A stretch of 64,000 nt of DNA from Psychroserpens burtonensis DSM 12212 (GTDB lineage Bacteria; Bacteroidota; Bacteroidia; Flavobacteriales; Flavobacteriaceae), in the NCBI RefSeq assembly GCF_000425305.1, contig NZ_AUDE01000020.1, positions 1 to 64,000 on the forward strand, given 5' to 3'. Position numbers and translations under genes: made by a program. The notes under the pieces were generated by a model, which was not told where the DNA came from, made no database searches, and was given only the letters and a program-made list of their open reading frames with translations. This document shows, piece by piece, positions 8,492 to 18,238 of this stretch. Position 1 is the stretch's first letter, and every line of letters starts with the position of its first letter.

Positions 8492-10231
8492 CTAGATATC
8501 TAAGCCAAAAGTTTGTCTTAGTAATTCAATATTTGGGTTTTTCTCTTTGAGTTTTTCGTATTTATCTTCGGCTGTAAAGGCATATTTTTTAGAGATCTCT
8601 TCGTTAACAGTAATGACTATTTTTAAATCGAAATTCCGCAGTGTTTTCTTCACAAATTCCATTAAAGGATATTGAGATCTCTCTAATTCTATTTTTAATG
8701 TTTCATTAGGATAAGCTAGATGTATGTCTGTGCCTTTTAGTTTTGGTGTATCCATTTCTAATATGGAAGCCATTATTTTTTCTCCTTTTTTATGAAGTGC
8801 TCCAATATAAGTATTCCAGGTTTCAATAAATTGCTCTTCTGTGAATTCTTCCGTCGGTAAATCATCTACATCAATCACAACTTCCATTTGTCGTATTTGA
8901 TGTTCTTTTTTTGCTCTAATACTTTTTAATGACAACCCAGAAGTGCGGTGTTCTTTCTTTATATCAGTTTTAGCTCGAGGTTCTCCAGCTAAAACAGGAG
9001 TATTAACAACTTTTTTATCTTCCTTTGGACTGCTTTGCTCTGCAGATTGGTCCTGAGAAACTTTTGAAACGTCAATAGACTTTTCTTTATGGATCGTAAC
9101 AGGAATAGGAGTAATCCCTTTTGCCTTGAAGTAAGATGCCGGAATTATGTAATGTTTGCTATTTTTTTTTTCTCCATCAAAAGTGATAGAGGCAAGCTGC
9201 ATGAGACAAAGTTCAACCAGAAGTCGCTGGTTTCTACTGCCTTTATATTTTAAATCGCAATCATTGGCGAGTTCAATACCTTTTAGAAGGAAATTTTGAG
9301 ATGATTTTTTAGACTGCTCTAAATATTTAGCTTTTGTGTCATCGCCAACTTCAAGGAGTTCTATCGTTTTTTCATTCTGGCAGACTAGCAAATCTCTAAA
9401 ATGAGACGCCAATCCTGCAATATAATGATGACCATCAAATCCTTTTGATAGTGTTGTATTAAACTGAATTAATAACTCAGGTATTTTATTCTCTAAAATA
9501 AAATCAGTGCTTGTAAAGTAAGTTTCATAATCAAGAACGTTTAAATTCTCAGTTACAGCTTGCCTAGTGAGCTCTTTTCCAGAGAAACTAACTACACGAT
9601 CAAAAATAGAAAGCGCATCACGCATGGCGCCATCTGCCTTTTGAGCGATAATATGTAAGGCGTCATCTTCTGCATTGATGCCTTGCTCTTTAGCAATATA
9701 TTTTAAATAGTCTTTAGCATCTTTTACAGTAATACGTTTGAAATCAAAAATTTGGCAACGTGATAAAATAGTTGGGATGATTTTATGTTTTTCGGTAGTT
9801 GCTAAGATGAAAATACAATGTTTTGGCGGCTCTTCTAAGGTTTTAAGAAATGCATTAAAAGCTGCTTGCGACAACATGTGTACCTCATCAATGATATAGA
9901 CTTTGTATTTCCCCACTTGTGGCGGAATACGAACTTGATCTGTTAGACTCCTAATATCATCAACTGAGTTGTTAGAAGCAGCATCCAATTCAAAAATGTT
10001 AAAAGCAAAATCTTCTTCTCCAGTTTCTTTACCATCACTATTAATCATTTTTGCCAAAATACGAGCACAAGTTGTTTTACCAACACCCCTTGGGCCAGTA
10101 AATAAAAGTGCTTGCGCCAAATGATTGTTTTCAATGGCATTCAATAACGTGTTCGTAATAGTTTGCTGCCCAACAACATCCTTGAATGTCTCGGGTCTAT
10201 ATTTGCGAGCTGATACTACGAAGTGTTCCAA
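8492..10231 (-). CDS. dnaX: DNA polymerase III gamma/tau subunit
   Basis: The clamp-loader ATPase of the replicative polymerase, 579 residues. Walker A is GPRGVGKTT at about 45-53, Walker B/DEAx is IIDEVHML at about 114-121, and sensor 1 lies in FILATTEKHKI; the arginine-finger region is SRCQIFDF. A charged linker at about 375-440 leads to a C-terminal tau-like domain. The four-cysteine zinc module that usually follows Walker A is absent: the sequence runs directly from ARILAKMIN through a GKETGEED loop to FELDAASNN. I recall this short form from other flavobacteria. It is the first gene of a three-gene transcript with a -7 element upstream. Confidence 0.96.
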   Translation of the reverse strand: MEHFVVSARKYRPETFKDVVGQQTITNTLLNAIENNHLAQALLFTGPRGVGKTTCARILAKMINSDGKETGEEDFAFNIFELDAASNNSVDDIRSLTDQVRIPPQVGKYKVYIIDEVHMLSQAAFNAFLKTLEEPPKHCIFILATTEKHKIIPTILSRCQIFDFKRITVKDAKDYLKYIAKEQGINAEDDALHIIAQKADGAMRDALSIFDRVVSFSGKELTRQAVTENLNVLDYETYFTSTDFILENKIPELLIQFNTTLSKGFDGHHYIAGLASHFRDLLVCQNEKTIELLEVGDDTKAKYLEQSKKSSQNFLLKGIELANDCDLKYKGSRNQRLLVELCLMQLASITFDGEKKNSKHYIIPASYFKAKGITPIPVTIHKEKSIDVSKVSQDQSAEQSSPKEDKKVVNTPVLAGEPRAKTDIKKEHRTSGLSLKSIRAKKEHQIRQMEVVIDVDDLPTEEFTEEQFIETWNTYIGALHKKGEKIMASILEMDTPKLKGTDIHLAYPNETLKIELERSQYPLMEFVKKTLRNFDLKIVITVNEEISKKYAFTAEDKYEKLKEKNPNIELLRQTFGLDI

Positions 10232-10270
10232 TGTTTATTGAGCTAATTAATATTGAATTAGTACTAAGAA

Positions 10271-10278
10271 CAAAGTTA
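10271..10278 (-). promoter_or_regulatory. Candidate -7 element TAACTTTG upstream of dnaX
   Basis: An exact TAnnTTTG element on the minus strand, about 40 bases before the dnaX ATG. The same octamer TAACTTTG occurs just before rnpB, pepD and the FUSC gene. No correctly spaced -33 TTG is visible, so this is a partial match. Confidence 0.4.
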
Positions 10279-10357
10279 GATATTCAACACCCAAAAATAA
10301 GAATTATGGGGCTTTAAATTGGAAGTAGTTATTAACAAAAAATATTAAATCTGGACT

Positions 10358-11305
10358 TTACTTAATACTTTTTACGATTTTATTAATATCACTATGTGAA
10401 GTTTGACCGTTGCCATCTCCAGACATGCCAATACTAATTCCAGGAGCTATATAGGTTAATACTTCACCGTTTAAAGAGTTTATAACATATTGCAGATACA
10501 GTTGTTTACTAACTTTCTCTGATCCACTTGTGTTTGTTATCTGAATAGCTGGAATAGGTCTTATATATGCAATATTTTCTATTTTTTCAATAATAGCTTT
10601 GTCTATTATTTCTTTACTGACAATTTTATATTCGTAGGGATAAATTGTTTTTATTTTCTTTTTAAGGTTGGATGTTATTAATTGTTCATCCAACAATAAC
10701 GTTTTGGTTTTTAATTTAATAGCCCGTGCTTTAAATTCTTTTTTTAGATCTTTTCTACTCTTATTTCCAGATTTAAGTTCAATTCTACCATTTAAAAAAT
10801 GTTGAATTTGTTGAACAATAAAAGTTGCATCTGCGTTATTAATAACCTTTTCTGTAGCATATAACATTGCATATACAGGTATTTTTTTATCAGTTAATCC
10901 AATTTCAAATGTATTTTCTGGAATACTTCCCCAGAAGGAAAAATGACTTGCCTGTCGGGTAAAGTTTTTGAAAAATGCAAATTTAATTTTTTGCGAATCA
11001 TTGTTTTTTATTGCATTAAGTTCCTCCCAAGTAATGTATTTAATTTCTTTAGAAAGTTTTCATTCTAATTTAAAGGCATCTCTTATAGATTGATTATACA
11101 GTGAAATTAAATTTTTATAATTATTTAATTCCTCTGGATTATCACTTAACTTTTTTAAGGTTTTTGGGTTTTCATTTTTAAGAACCACAAGAAGAGTTCT
11201 TTTTTTTATTTCTAAAATATCATCCAAATTATTAAAGCTAATATGGGCATGGATAGAAGACATTGAAAAAAGAGCAAGTAACAGAAATGATATAATGTTT
11301 TTCAT
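10358..11305 (-). pseudogene. Secreted protein gene interrupted by one in-frame TGA
   Basis: Two open stretches, 11305-11063 and 11059-10358, lie in the same frame and are separated only by a TGA at 11060-11062. Read through, they form one product of about 315 residues: a signal peptide ending SSIHA|H, then a helical, lysine-rich region, then a beta-rich half with YATEKVINNADATF and ISIGMSGDGNGQ near the C-terminus. The sequence around the stop reads AFKLE-stop-KLSKEIKY, and a Trp codon changed to TGA would restore it. The lower half alone would have to start at an internal ATG (10865-10867) and would lack a signal peptide. Family not recognised. It may be a true pseudogene, a strain-specific nonsense allele or a sequencing error. 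Confidence 0.75.
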
Positions 11306-11378
11306 GTTTTAAATTTTAAAATTTGGCATTGCAACTAATAATAACATTATTAATAATAAAATTTCAGACTATTAATTA

Positions 11379-11386
11379 TAACTTTG
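11379..11386 (+). promoter_or_regulatory. rnpB promoter -7 element TAACTTTG
   Basis: An exact TAnnTTTG element ends five bases before the inferred 5' end of the RNase P RNA, as expected for the -7 element of a Bacteroidota sigma-A promoter. A canonical -33 TTG is not visible at the usual distance. Confidence 0.6.
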
Positions 11387-11391
11387 CTATT

Positions 11392-11708
11392 AAGTAATTC
11401 GCCTTATCGCAGAGACCTTGCGTCTCTGAGGAAAGTCCGGACACCATAGTGCAATCATAGTGGCTAACAGCCATCCATCGCGAGGTGAGGAAAAGTGCAA
11501 CAGAAAGTATGTACAGGTCATGCTGTAGTGAAACCAGGTAAACTCTATGTGGTGCAATGTCATGTAAACTAGTGCTTGAGCGTACACGCGCGATACTAGA
11601 GGGTAGGCAGCTAAAGTTTGCTGGTAACAGTAAACGTAGATAAATGATAAGGATGCTAACATGATTTATCATCGTTAGTATACAGGATCCGGCTTATAGA
11701 TTTACTTA
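11392..11708 (+). ncRNA. rnpB: RNase P RNA (bacterial type A)
   Basis: The catalytic RNA that cleaves tRNA 5' leaders. The universal conserved elements are present: GAGGAAAGTCCGGAC near the 5' end (about 11428-11442), the ACAGAAA element at about 11500, and the AGATAAATGAT and ACAGGATCCGGCTTA elements at about 11637-11696. The 5' sequence AAGTAA pairs with TTACTT at the 3' end to close helix P1, which sets the ends to within a few bases. The length of about 317 nt is in the range of Bacteroidota rnpB. A -7 element precedes it and a strong hairpin terminator follows. Confidence 0.96.
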
Positions 11709-11714
11709 AACATA

Positions 11715-11745
11715 AAAAACCCTTTACAACTTGTAAAGGGTTTTT
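11715..11745 (+). terminator. Rho-independent terminator after rnpB
   Basis: A 15-bp inverted repeat with CCCTTTACAA in the left arm and a T5 run on the right arm follows the RNase P RNA by a few bases. The mirror A-run could also end the convergent minus-strand transcript from 12314. Confidence 0.88.
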
Positions 11746-11783
11746 GTATTCATAACGGAGTGGTTGGTTATATAAAAACAGCT

Positions 11784-12314
<531 letters not shown>

Positions 12315-12320
12315 AATGAA

Positions 12321-13082
12321 TTAATTATTAGATGGATTATAACTCAAATCAGGTCTTATTTCAGCTTCAACTTGATCATACCTCTTTGCTAATTTAATTA
12401 CGTTAAACATTGTTGCTTGGCCTTCATCACCCATAGCTTCTTTGTTAGCTAAACCACTTTGTGCAACTTCAATATCATCTTTTCCAGATATGACAACCAT
12501 ATAATAGTTTTCTTCACTGCCAAATCCGCTATGAAATACATCGTAACCTGTCTTGACATTTTTAGATTGAAATAGTGCTTTAACATTTGCCATGGCTTCT
12601 TTCATAGCTTGTCTATCTTTTGGTGCGTAATATAAAAGATGGTATTCTCTGTGATTTTTCCCATCTGTATTATATCCGTCAGGCATGAAAGATAATTCTG
12701 CTATGCGATGCACTACAGAATCGCTATGAGAATCATAGCATTGTTCCATTTCTCCTAACATTTCTTTTACAGCTTCTGCCCCCATTTTTTCAGAAAGATT
12801 ACCCATAGGGTTTTTGTCTAGATCAGCCATACTGCTAATGGGTGTTATGTAAACATAGCGGCCGTCTTCAACACTTATGGCAGTCCAGTTAGCATCAGCT
12901 ATTTTATGCTTTACACACGCCTCTTTCATTTGCTTTGCAAGGGACTCATATTGAGGCATCATTTCAAATTTGACATTGTCTGTGTGCACAGCTAACATTG
13001 TTGGCATGTCTTGTGCATTTGCCAAATTAAGAGCAAATACTAGTGTGCATAGGAGTATTAATCCGTGTTTAAAAATTCTCAT
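12321..13082 (-). CDS. Exported protein of unknown function, two similar halves
   Basis: A 253-residue protein with a signal peptide ending LNLANA|Q at residue 23. The mature part seems to hold two ferredoxin-like or dimeric alpha/beta-barrel-like halves: MLAVHTDNVKFEMMPQYE with YVYITPISSMADL in the first, and HREYHLLYYAPKDRQAMKEAM with NYYMVVISGKDDIEV in the second. This internal duplication is an inference from the pattern; no catalytic motif stands out. It is followed 6 bp later by the SnoaL-like lipoprotein gene, and both products are exported, so they may work together. Function unknown. Confidence 0.75.
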   Translation of the reverse strand: MRIFKHGLILLCTLVFALNLANAQDMPTMLAVHTDNVKFEMMPQYESLAKQMKEACVKHKIADANWTAISVEDGRYVYITPISSMADLDKNPMGNLSEKMGAEAVKEMLGEMEQCYDSHSDSVVHRIAELSFMPDGYNTDGKNHREYHLLYYAPKDRQAMKEAMANVKALFQSKNVKTGYDVFHSGFGSEENYYMVVISGKDDIEVAQSGLANKEAMGDEGQATMFNVIKLAKRYDQVEAEIRPDLSYNPSNN

Positions 13083-13315
13083 AATTAATTAATTTTAGTT
13101 AATATATTGATTGCGTAATAGCCAATAATTAACCATATCAGAGTAGAGTGCTGTAAATTGGAGGACAATTTATAGGTATTAAAATGAGTTAAAACTCAGA
13201 TTTTAAGCATTATAAAGATATGAAAAAAAATTAAATCATTATTTAAACTACAAATAAACTTATAATTTGACATTTAAAATAAAGAAGAGATACTGATAAT
13301 GAAAATAAGGTATAT

Positions 13316-13849
13316 TTACTTGAAAAAACTAAACATGTTACCACCATAGCCCTTAGAATGAGAATAGTGATCTAGATGAGATAAATCTGTGTATTTAGAA
13401 TGTTCAACGATTAATAACCCATCTGTTTCTAACAATGAATTTTGAAAGACTAACTGGGGGATTTTAGCAAATTCTTCAGTAGGGAAATCATAAGGAGGAT
13501 CTGCAAAGATTATAGTATGCTGTTGTTTAGTTTTTTCCAAGAATTTAAAAACATCACTTTTAATAGTTGAAATTGACATTTCAAAACTCTCTGCCGTTTC
13601 GTTAATAAATTTAATACAGCCAAAATTCATGTCAACTGCAGTAATCTGTTCTGTACCTCTAGAGGCAAACTCATAACTGATGTTACCCGAACCAGAAAAT
13701 AAATCTAAAACAGAAATATCTTCAAAATAATATTGATTGTTAAGGATATTAAACAGAGACTCTTTAGCCATGTCTGTAGTTGGTCTTATTGGTAATTTTT
13801 TTGGTGCAGTAATTCGACGTCCTTTATATTTTCCTGATACTATACGCAT
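13316..13849 (-). CDS. rsmD: 16S rRNA (guanine966-N2)-methyltransferase
   Basis: A 177-residue Rossmann-fold methyltransferase of the RsmD family, which methylates G966 of 16S rRNA using S-adenosylmethionine. The N-terminal MRIVSGKYKGRRI and PTTDMAKESLFNIL are family signatures. Motif I is LDLFSGSGNISYE at about 49-61 and the catalytic DPPY is at about 117-120. Length is typical. Its ATG overlaps the stop of the DUF3822 gene by one base, a pairing commonly seen in Flavobacteriaceae. Confidence 0.95.
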   Translation of the reverse strand: MRIVSGKYKGRRITAPKKLPIRPTTDMAKESLFNILNNQYYFEDISVLDLFSGSGNISYEFASRGTEQITAVDMNFGCIKFINETAESFEMSISTIKSDVFKFLEKTKQQHTIIFADPPYDFPTEEFAKIPQLVFQNSLLETDGLLIVEHSKYTDLSHLDHYSHSKGYGGNMFSFFK

Positions 13850-14652
13850 TAGCTAAAGCTGTTTAATAAAGTAAAATCACTATGATTATAATTTAAATTA
13901 TTTTCAATAATGTAAGTGTAGTTAGGTTTGGAAAACGCTACAAACCTTATGTATTTATAAATAATTTTAAAAAGTTCATCATCCTTATTAATAGTACCAA
14001 TTAGAACTGTTTTGATAGTTTCGGGATTTAGTTTTAATTGTTCTAAAGTGAACAAAATATAATAGATAAAGTCTTCTTTAGTACTATATTCGAACGTATT
14101 GTAAAATATAAGGTCTTGGTTTTTAATAGCTATAATCTCAAAAGAAGAGCTATTCACATTAATATGTAATGTAGTCGCTGTATCGTTTGGTATTATTTGC
14201 AATAATGTGTCAATCAATACCGTGGAGGAATGTTTGTAATCAAAGCTACCAAAGGTTTCAAATATGTAGTTATTAATATTCATCAAAGGCACATAAACAT
14301 TTACACTGTCGTTAGCAGTTAAACAATCATAACTTATATAGTCTGTTTTCAAAATCTTCGCATTGAATTTTAAGTAGTCTGCCATATGATTTTCATCAAA
14401 TAATTCTTTAGGCACAAGACAAGATAATTCATTTTGATAAATACAAATAACAGAGTCAAATGGTTGTTGAAGTTCTCTATTAGATTCAATAGAACTTTTC
14501 AGATCATTTAATAATTCATAAGGTGTTGCCTTTTTTTCTAAATGAACATGTTTAATAAGCTCAATAGTTTTATTAGAGCGATTTAAAATACAAAAAGAAA
14601 GTCCACTCAAACGAATTTGAATGGACAATGCTTTTATACTGTTTAGTTTCAA
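13849..14652 (-). CDS. DUF3822 family protein
   Basis: A 267-residue protein matching the Bacteroidota family DUF3822, which is almost always encoded next to rsmD. It resembles an ASKHA-like ATPase fold: an N-terminal LSIQIRLSGLSFCILNRSNK segment, a central LVPKELFDE and an LHINVNSSSFEIIAIKN strand pair. No clear phosphate loop is visible, so ATPase activity should not be assumed. It is 4 bp after the membrane protein gene and overlaps rsmD by one base, suggesting a shared transcript. Function unknown. Confidence 0.85.
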   Translation of the reverse strand: MKLNSIKALSIQIRLSGLSFCILNRSNKTIELIKHVHLEKKATPYELLNDLKSSIESNRELQQPFDSVICIYQNELSCLVPKELFDENHMADYLKFNAKILKTDYISYDCLTANDSVNVYVPLMNINNYIFETFGSFDYKHSSTVLIDTLLQIIPNDTATTLHINVNSSSFEIIAIKNQDLIFYNTFEYSTKEDFIYYILFTLEQLKLNPETIKTVLIGTINKDDELFKIIYKYIRFVAFSKPNYTYIIENNLNYNHSDFTLLNSFS

Positions 14653-14656
14653 ATCT

Positions 14657-15397
14657 TTAGTCCTTGTTACTTAAGTTTTTAGGCCAGTTACCTTTGGTGT
14701 CTGCTTCTTGCATAGAACCAACTTGTAATTTAGGACCTCTTACACCGTCTACTGACATGACTTCCTTTTCTTTTGCTACCAAGTTTTTATCTTGATCAAA
14801 TAAAATAACATCCTTATCTACAGACGCTTCAAAAATAGGAATATTAGTTGCTGGCAAAATCCCGGCTTTTAAGTTGATTTTGGTTCCAGATTTTCCAATG
14901 CCTTCAGGAAGATTCATCATCGTTTTGTAGCGCGTATCTGCACCAAACAGAGAATCTTTCACAGAAACATAACCTAATGTATCAATCAAAATTAATGATT
15001 TAGTCATTTCTACACCACCAAATCGTTTTGTTAATTCTTCATCAATAACAGTTGTGTCTCTACGTTGAGTAATTGTGAATTTCCCTATTTCTATGAAATT
15101 AACAAGTTTACCATAATCATCAGTAAACTTTCCAGTCACGGTTTTGTGAGCTAATTCAGCGTCTCTAATATCTTTTAATTTCGCAATAACCACTTTATAA
15201 CGATCATCTTTAAGCTTATTAAATTTAATCTCGCCATATACAGACATGAACGTTAAATACCCTAAAAAGACAATTAATACCCAAAGTGCTATATTGAGTA
15301 CTGGTTTTAGTTTTTTAGGTACAAATTTATCGATGAGCCAAACGATACCAATTGTTAGTGCAATTAGGCCAACAACTACAAGAATTACTTTTAACAT
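14657..15397 (-). CDS. Membrane protein of unknown function
   Basis: A 246-residue protein with two transmembrane segments at the N-terminus, residues about 2-23 and 33-55, separated by a short positively charged loop (DKFVPKKLK). A soluble domain follows, beginning with a coiled-coil-like stretch (KFNKLKDDRYKVVIAKLKDI) and containing ELAHKTVTGKFTDDYGKL, which resembles the periplasmic part of some flavobacterial hypothetical proteins. It precedes DUF3822 by 4 bp and is probably co-transcribed with DUF3822 and rsmD. Function not recognised. Confidence 0.75.
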   Translation of the reverse strand: MLKVILVVVGLIALTIGIVWLIDKFVPKKLKPVLNIALWVLIVFLGYLTFMSVYGEIKFNKLKDDRYKVVIAKLKDIRDAELAHKTVTGKFTDDYGKLVNFIEIGKFTITQRRDTTVIDEELTKRFGGVEMTKSLILIDTLGYVSVKDSLFGADTRYKTMMNLPEGIGKSGTKINLKAGILPATNIPIFEASVDKDVILFDQDKNLVAKEKEVMSVDGVRGPKLQVGSMQEADTKGNWPKNLSNKD

Positions 15398-15601
15398 AGT
15401 TAGTGTTTTTTTATTTTGTTAAGGAGTGTTACAAATCTACAATTTTTTTTTTATGGTTAAAACATTGTAGAAAAAATTCAATTAAGGTTGAAAGATATAA
15501 AATAACTTTCATAATATATAACAAAATTTGTATTGTGAAGTTATTAAAACAGTTCAGCATTAAACCTTATCTTGCAATTTAATTGCATATCAATTCTTTA
15601 G

Positions 15602-17029
15602 ATGATCGCATCAGATTTTTATAAACTACTTATTCATAAGTTTCCATTTAAGCCAACATTAAAACAAACTATTGCTTTAGAGCAGTTATCAAATTTTATA
15701 TTTGATGATTCTCCCAATGCATTATATCTTTTAAAAGGGTTCGCAGGAACGGGAAAAACGAGTATCACAGGTACTTTAGTTTCTAATTTATGGGAAACGA
15801 AAAAAAGTGCTGTTCTTTTAGCTCCAACTGGTCGCGCTGCTAAAGTGATCTCAAATTATTCTAAAAAAGAAGCCTTTACAATTCATAAAAAGATTTATTT
15901 TCCGAAGAAAGATCAAGGCGGAGGTGTAAAATTCGTTTTGCAACCTAATAAACATCGCAACACTATATTTATTGTCGATGAAGCTTCAATGATTCCAGAT
16001 GTACCATCAGATTTTAAAAACCTTGAAAGCTCATCTTTATTAGATGACTTGATGAGTTATGTGTATTCTGGTCATAATTGTAAGGTGTTACTTATTGGTG
16101 ACAAAGCGCAGTTGCCTCCTGTGAAATCAGATTTATCTCCAGCACTAGACCAACGATTACTAGAGTTAAACTATGATAAAAACGTAACTAGTATTGAGCT
16201 TGACGAAGTGGTGAGGCAAAATCAAGATTCTGGTATTTTAAGTAATGCCACTAGAATTCGTGAGGCTATTGAGCATGATTTTTACGAGTCCTTTACATTT
16301 AACTTAAATGGTTTTGATGATATTGTAAGACTTATAGATGGTCACGAAGTCATGGACGCTATTAATGATTCATATGGTCAAAATGGTCATGAGGATACAG
16401 CAATTATTGTACGAAGTAATAAACGAGCTAATTTGTATAACCAGCAAATAAGAAACCGTATCCTGTTTAACGAAAACGAACTTACGGTAGGTGATTTTTT
16501 GATGGTTGTGAAAAATAATTATTTCTGGGTGAAACCAAACTCTGAGGCTGGTTTTATTGCTAATGGAGATATCATTCAGGTATTAGAGATTTTTTCAATT
16601 TCAACATTATATGATTTTCGGTTCGCAGAAGTAAAAGTGCAAATGGTTGATTATCCTAATATGAAACCCTTTGAAACCGTACTTCTATTAGATACTATTG
16701 AAGCAGAAACACCATCATTACCTTACGAAGAGAGTAATAGGTTGTATCAAGAAGTTCAAAAAGATTATGAAGATGAAACGTCTAAATATAAAAAATTTTT
16801 AAAAATTAAAGGCAATAAATATTTTAACGCCTTGCAAGTCAAGTTTTCTTATGCGATCACATGTCATAAATCACAAGGTGGACAATGGAATACCATTTTT
16901 GTTGAGCAGCCCTATTTGCCAAATGGAATAGATAGAGATTATATGAGATGGCTCTACACTGCAATTACCAGAGCTCAGGATAAATTGTATCTTATTGGCT
17001 TTAAAGATGAATTTTTTGAAGAGGATTGA
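15602..17029 (+). CDS. RecD-like superfamily 1B DNA helicase
   Basis: A 475-residue P-loop helicase of the RecD/Dda type. Walker A is LLKGFAGTGKTSI at about 42-54, motif Ia is LLAPTGRAAKV, motif II is FIVDEASMI at about 122-130, motif III is LLIGDKAQLPPV, and the C-terminal UvrD_C_2-like motif is YAITCHKSQGGQW followed by YTAITRAQDKLYLI. It is shorter than RecBCD RecD and has no obvious N-terminal interaction domain, so it is a stand-alone helicase, perhaps in repair or fork processing. It is transcribed alone. Confidence 0.88.
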   Translation: MIASDFYKLLIHKFPFKPTLKQTIALEQLSNFIFDDSPNALYLLKGFAGTGKTSITGTLVSNLWETKKSAVLLAPTGRAAKVISNYSKKEAFTIHKKIYFPKKDQGGGVKFVLQPNKHRNTIFIVDEASMIPDVPSDFKNLESSSLLDDLMSYVYSGHNCKVLLIGDKAQLPPVKSDLSPALDQRLLELNYDKNVTSIELDEVVRQNQDSGILSNATRIREAIEHDFYESFTFNLNGFDDIVRLIDGHEVMDAINDSYGQNGHEDTAIIVRSNKRANLYNQQIRNRILFNENELTVGDFLMVVKNNYFWVKPNSEAGFIANGDIIQVLEIFSISTLYDFRFAEVKVQMVDYPNMKPFETVLLLDTIEAETPSLPYEESNRLYQEVQKDYEDETSKYKKFLKIKGNKYFNALQVKFSYAITCHKSQGGQWNTIFVEQPYLPNGIDRDYMRWLYTAITRAQDKLYLIGFKDEFFEED

Positions 17030-17509
17030 TCACTAGGCGTAGTTCGATTGTCATCAATGAATTGCTTCTAATATGTTCTTCGGAAATTGGAAGATTTCAA
17101 AATTTTAACTTTAAAGTCCTGAAGGGTTAAGACCTAATGCTTCACAACAGACACAACTATAAGTATATATCTATGCATTGTTTTATCGAAATAAGTTAAT
17201 TTGCGAGTATTCGCATACGTGTTTGCGCTTACTCTCCCTTTTTATTTTAATCGATGTGAATTACAAAGCGTCTTAGATTAGGGTTCATACTATCTAGCTC
17301 CAGAGTAAGCCATAAAAAAAACGCCCTTTTTTTTATTTTTATTTCAACATAAAAAGAAACCGTAACTAATGAAGATTACATGACTGCCAGCAGTCAGGTA
17401 CTTATTTTTATTTTATATAAAGGAAAAAAGCATCAATTTATTTTATAATGATTTCAGCAGTTAAATGGTATTAAAGTTTTATTTTTGATACTCCACTAAT
17501 TTTGTTCAA
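17030..17509. other. Intergenic spacer upstream of kdsB operon
   Basis: This 480-bp gap has no open frame of note. It contains one copy of the dispersed word CTTCGGAA (17078-17085), two short imperfect inverted repeats (17202-17215 and 17381-17396) and a TAATTTTG octamer at 17497-17504 directly before the kdsB ATG. I see no RNA gene or transposon remnant in it. Confidence 0.5.
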
Positions 17510-18238
17510 ATGAAGATAATTTCTATGATTCCTGCACGATACAGTGCGTCACGTTTTCCAGCTAAACTTATGCAAGATTTAGAGGGGAAAACTGTCATTT
17601 TGAGGACTTATGAGGCTACTGTAGCAACCAAACTTTTTGATGAAGTTTATGTCGTGACAGATAGTAATATTATTTTTGATGAGATTACTTCAAATGGAGG
17701 AAAAGCCATTATGAGTGTAAAAGAACATCAATCTGGTAGTGATCGTATAGCAGAAGCTGTTGCAGGTTTAGATGTTGATATCGTTGTAAATGTTCAAGGT
17801 GATGAGCCTTTTACAGAGCGAGAGAGTTTAGAAAAAGTTTTAAAGGCATTCACAGATGATCATAACAAAGAGATTGATTTAGCGTCTTTAATGGTAGAAA
17901 TTCATGATTGGGATGAAATCAATAACCCAAATACGGTCAAGGTTATTGTTGATCAAAATAATTTTGCTTTGTATTTTTCTCGTAGTCCTATTCCATATCC
18001 AAGAGATAAAGAAGCTGGAGCTCGGTATTTTAAACACAAAGGTATTTATGCATTTAGAAAAGAAGCTTTGCTAGATTTTTATAAACTCCCAATGCAGTTT
18101 ATTGAAGCTACCGAGAAAATTGAGTGTATTAGATATTTGGAATATGGTAAGCGAATCAAAATGGTAGAAACTACGGTTGAAGGTGTTGAAATTGATACGC
18201 CTGAAGATTTAGAACGTGCAAAAAAACTTTGGAAATAA
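17510..18238 (+). CDS. kdsB: CMP-Kdo (or CMP-Kdo8N) synthetase
   Basis: A 242-residue 3-deoxy-manno-octulosonate cytidylyltransferase, which activates Kdo with CTP for lipid A core assembly. The N-terminal nucleotide-binding motif is [14 protein letters not shown] at residues 7-20; VNVQGDEPF at about 93-101 carries the metal-binding Asp, and the C-terminal [13 protein letters not shown] matches the family. The product is cytoplasmic. The downstream KdnB-like oxidoreductase suggests the real substrate could be 8-amino-Kdo, as in Shewanella; this is inference. It heads a five-gene operon with very short spacing. Confidence 0.94.
   Translation: MKIISMIPARYSASRFPAKLMQDLEGKTVILRTYEATVATKLFDEVYVVTDSNIIFDEITSNGGKAIMSVKEHQSGSDRIAEAVAGLDVDIVVNVQGDEPFTERESLEKVLKAFTDDHNKEIDLASLMVEIHDWDEINNPNTVKVIVDQNNFALYFSRSPIPYPRDKEAGARYFKHKGIYAFRKEALLDFYKLPMQFIEATEKIECIRYLEYGKRIKMVETTVEGVEIDTPEDLERAKKLWK

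Noticed and set aside
11376-11672. Two overlapping minus-strand open frames of 90-98 codons
   Set aside because: They lie antisense within the RNase P RNA, whose conserved elements are clear, so they are chance open frames.
17202-17215. Inverted repeat TGCGA..TCGCA
   Set aside because: Arms of five bases are expected by chance in a 480-bp gap.
17381-17396. Inverted repeat TGACTG-CCAG-CAGTCA in the kdsB upstream gap
   Set aside because: Only six-base arms with no T-run and no second copy seen. It could be an operator, but nothing supports it.
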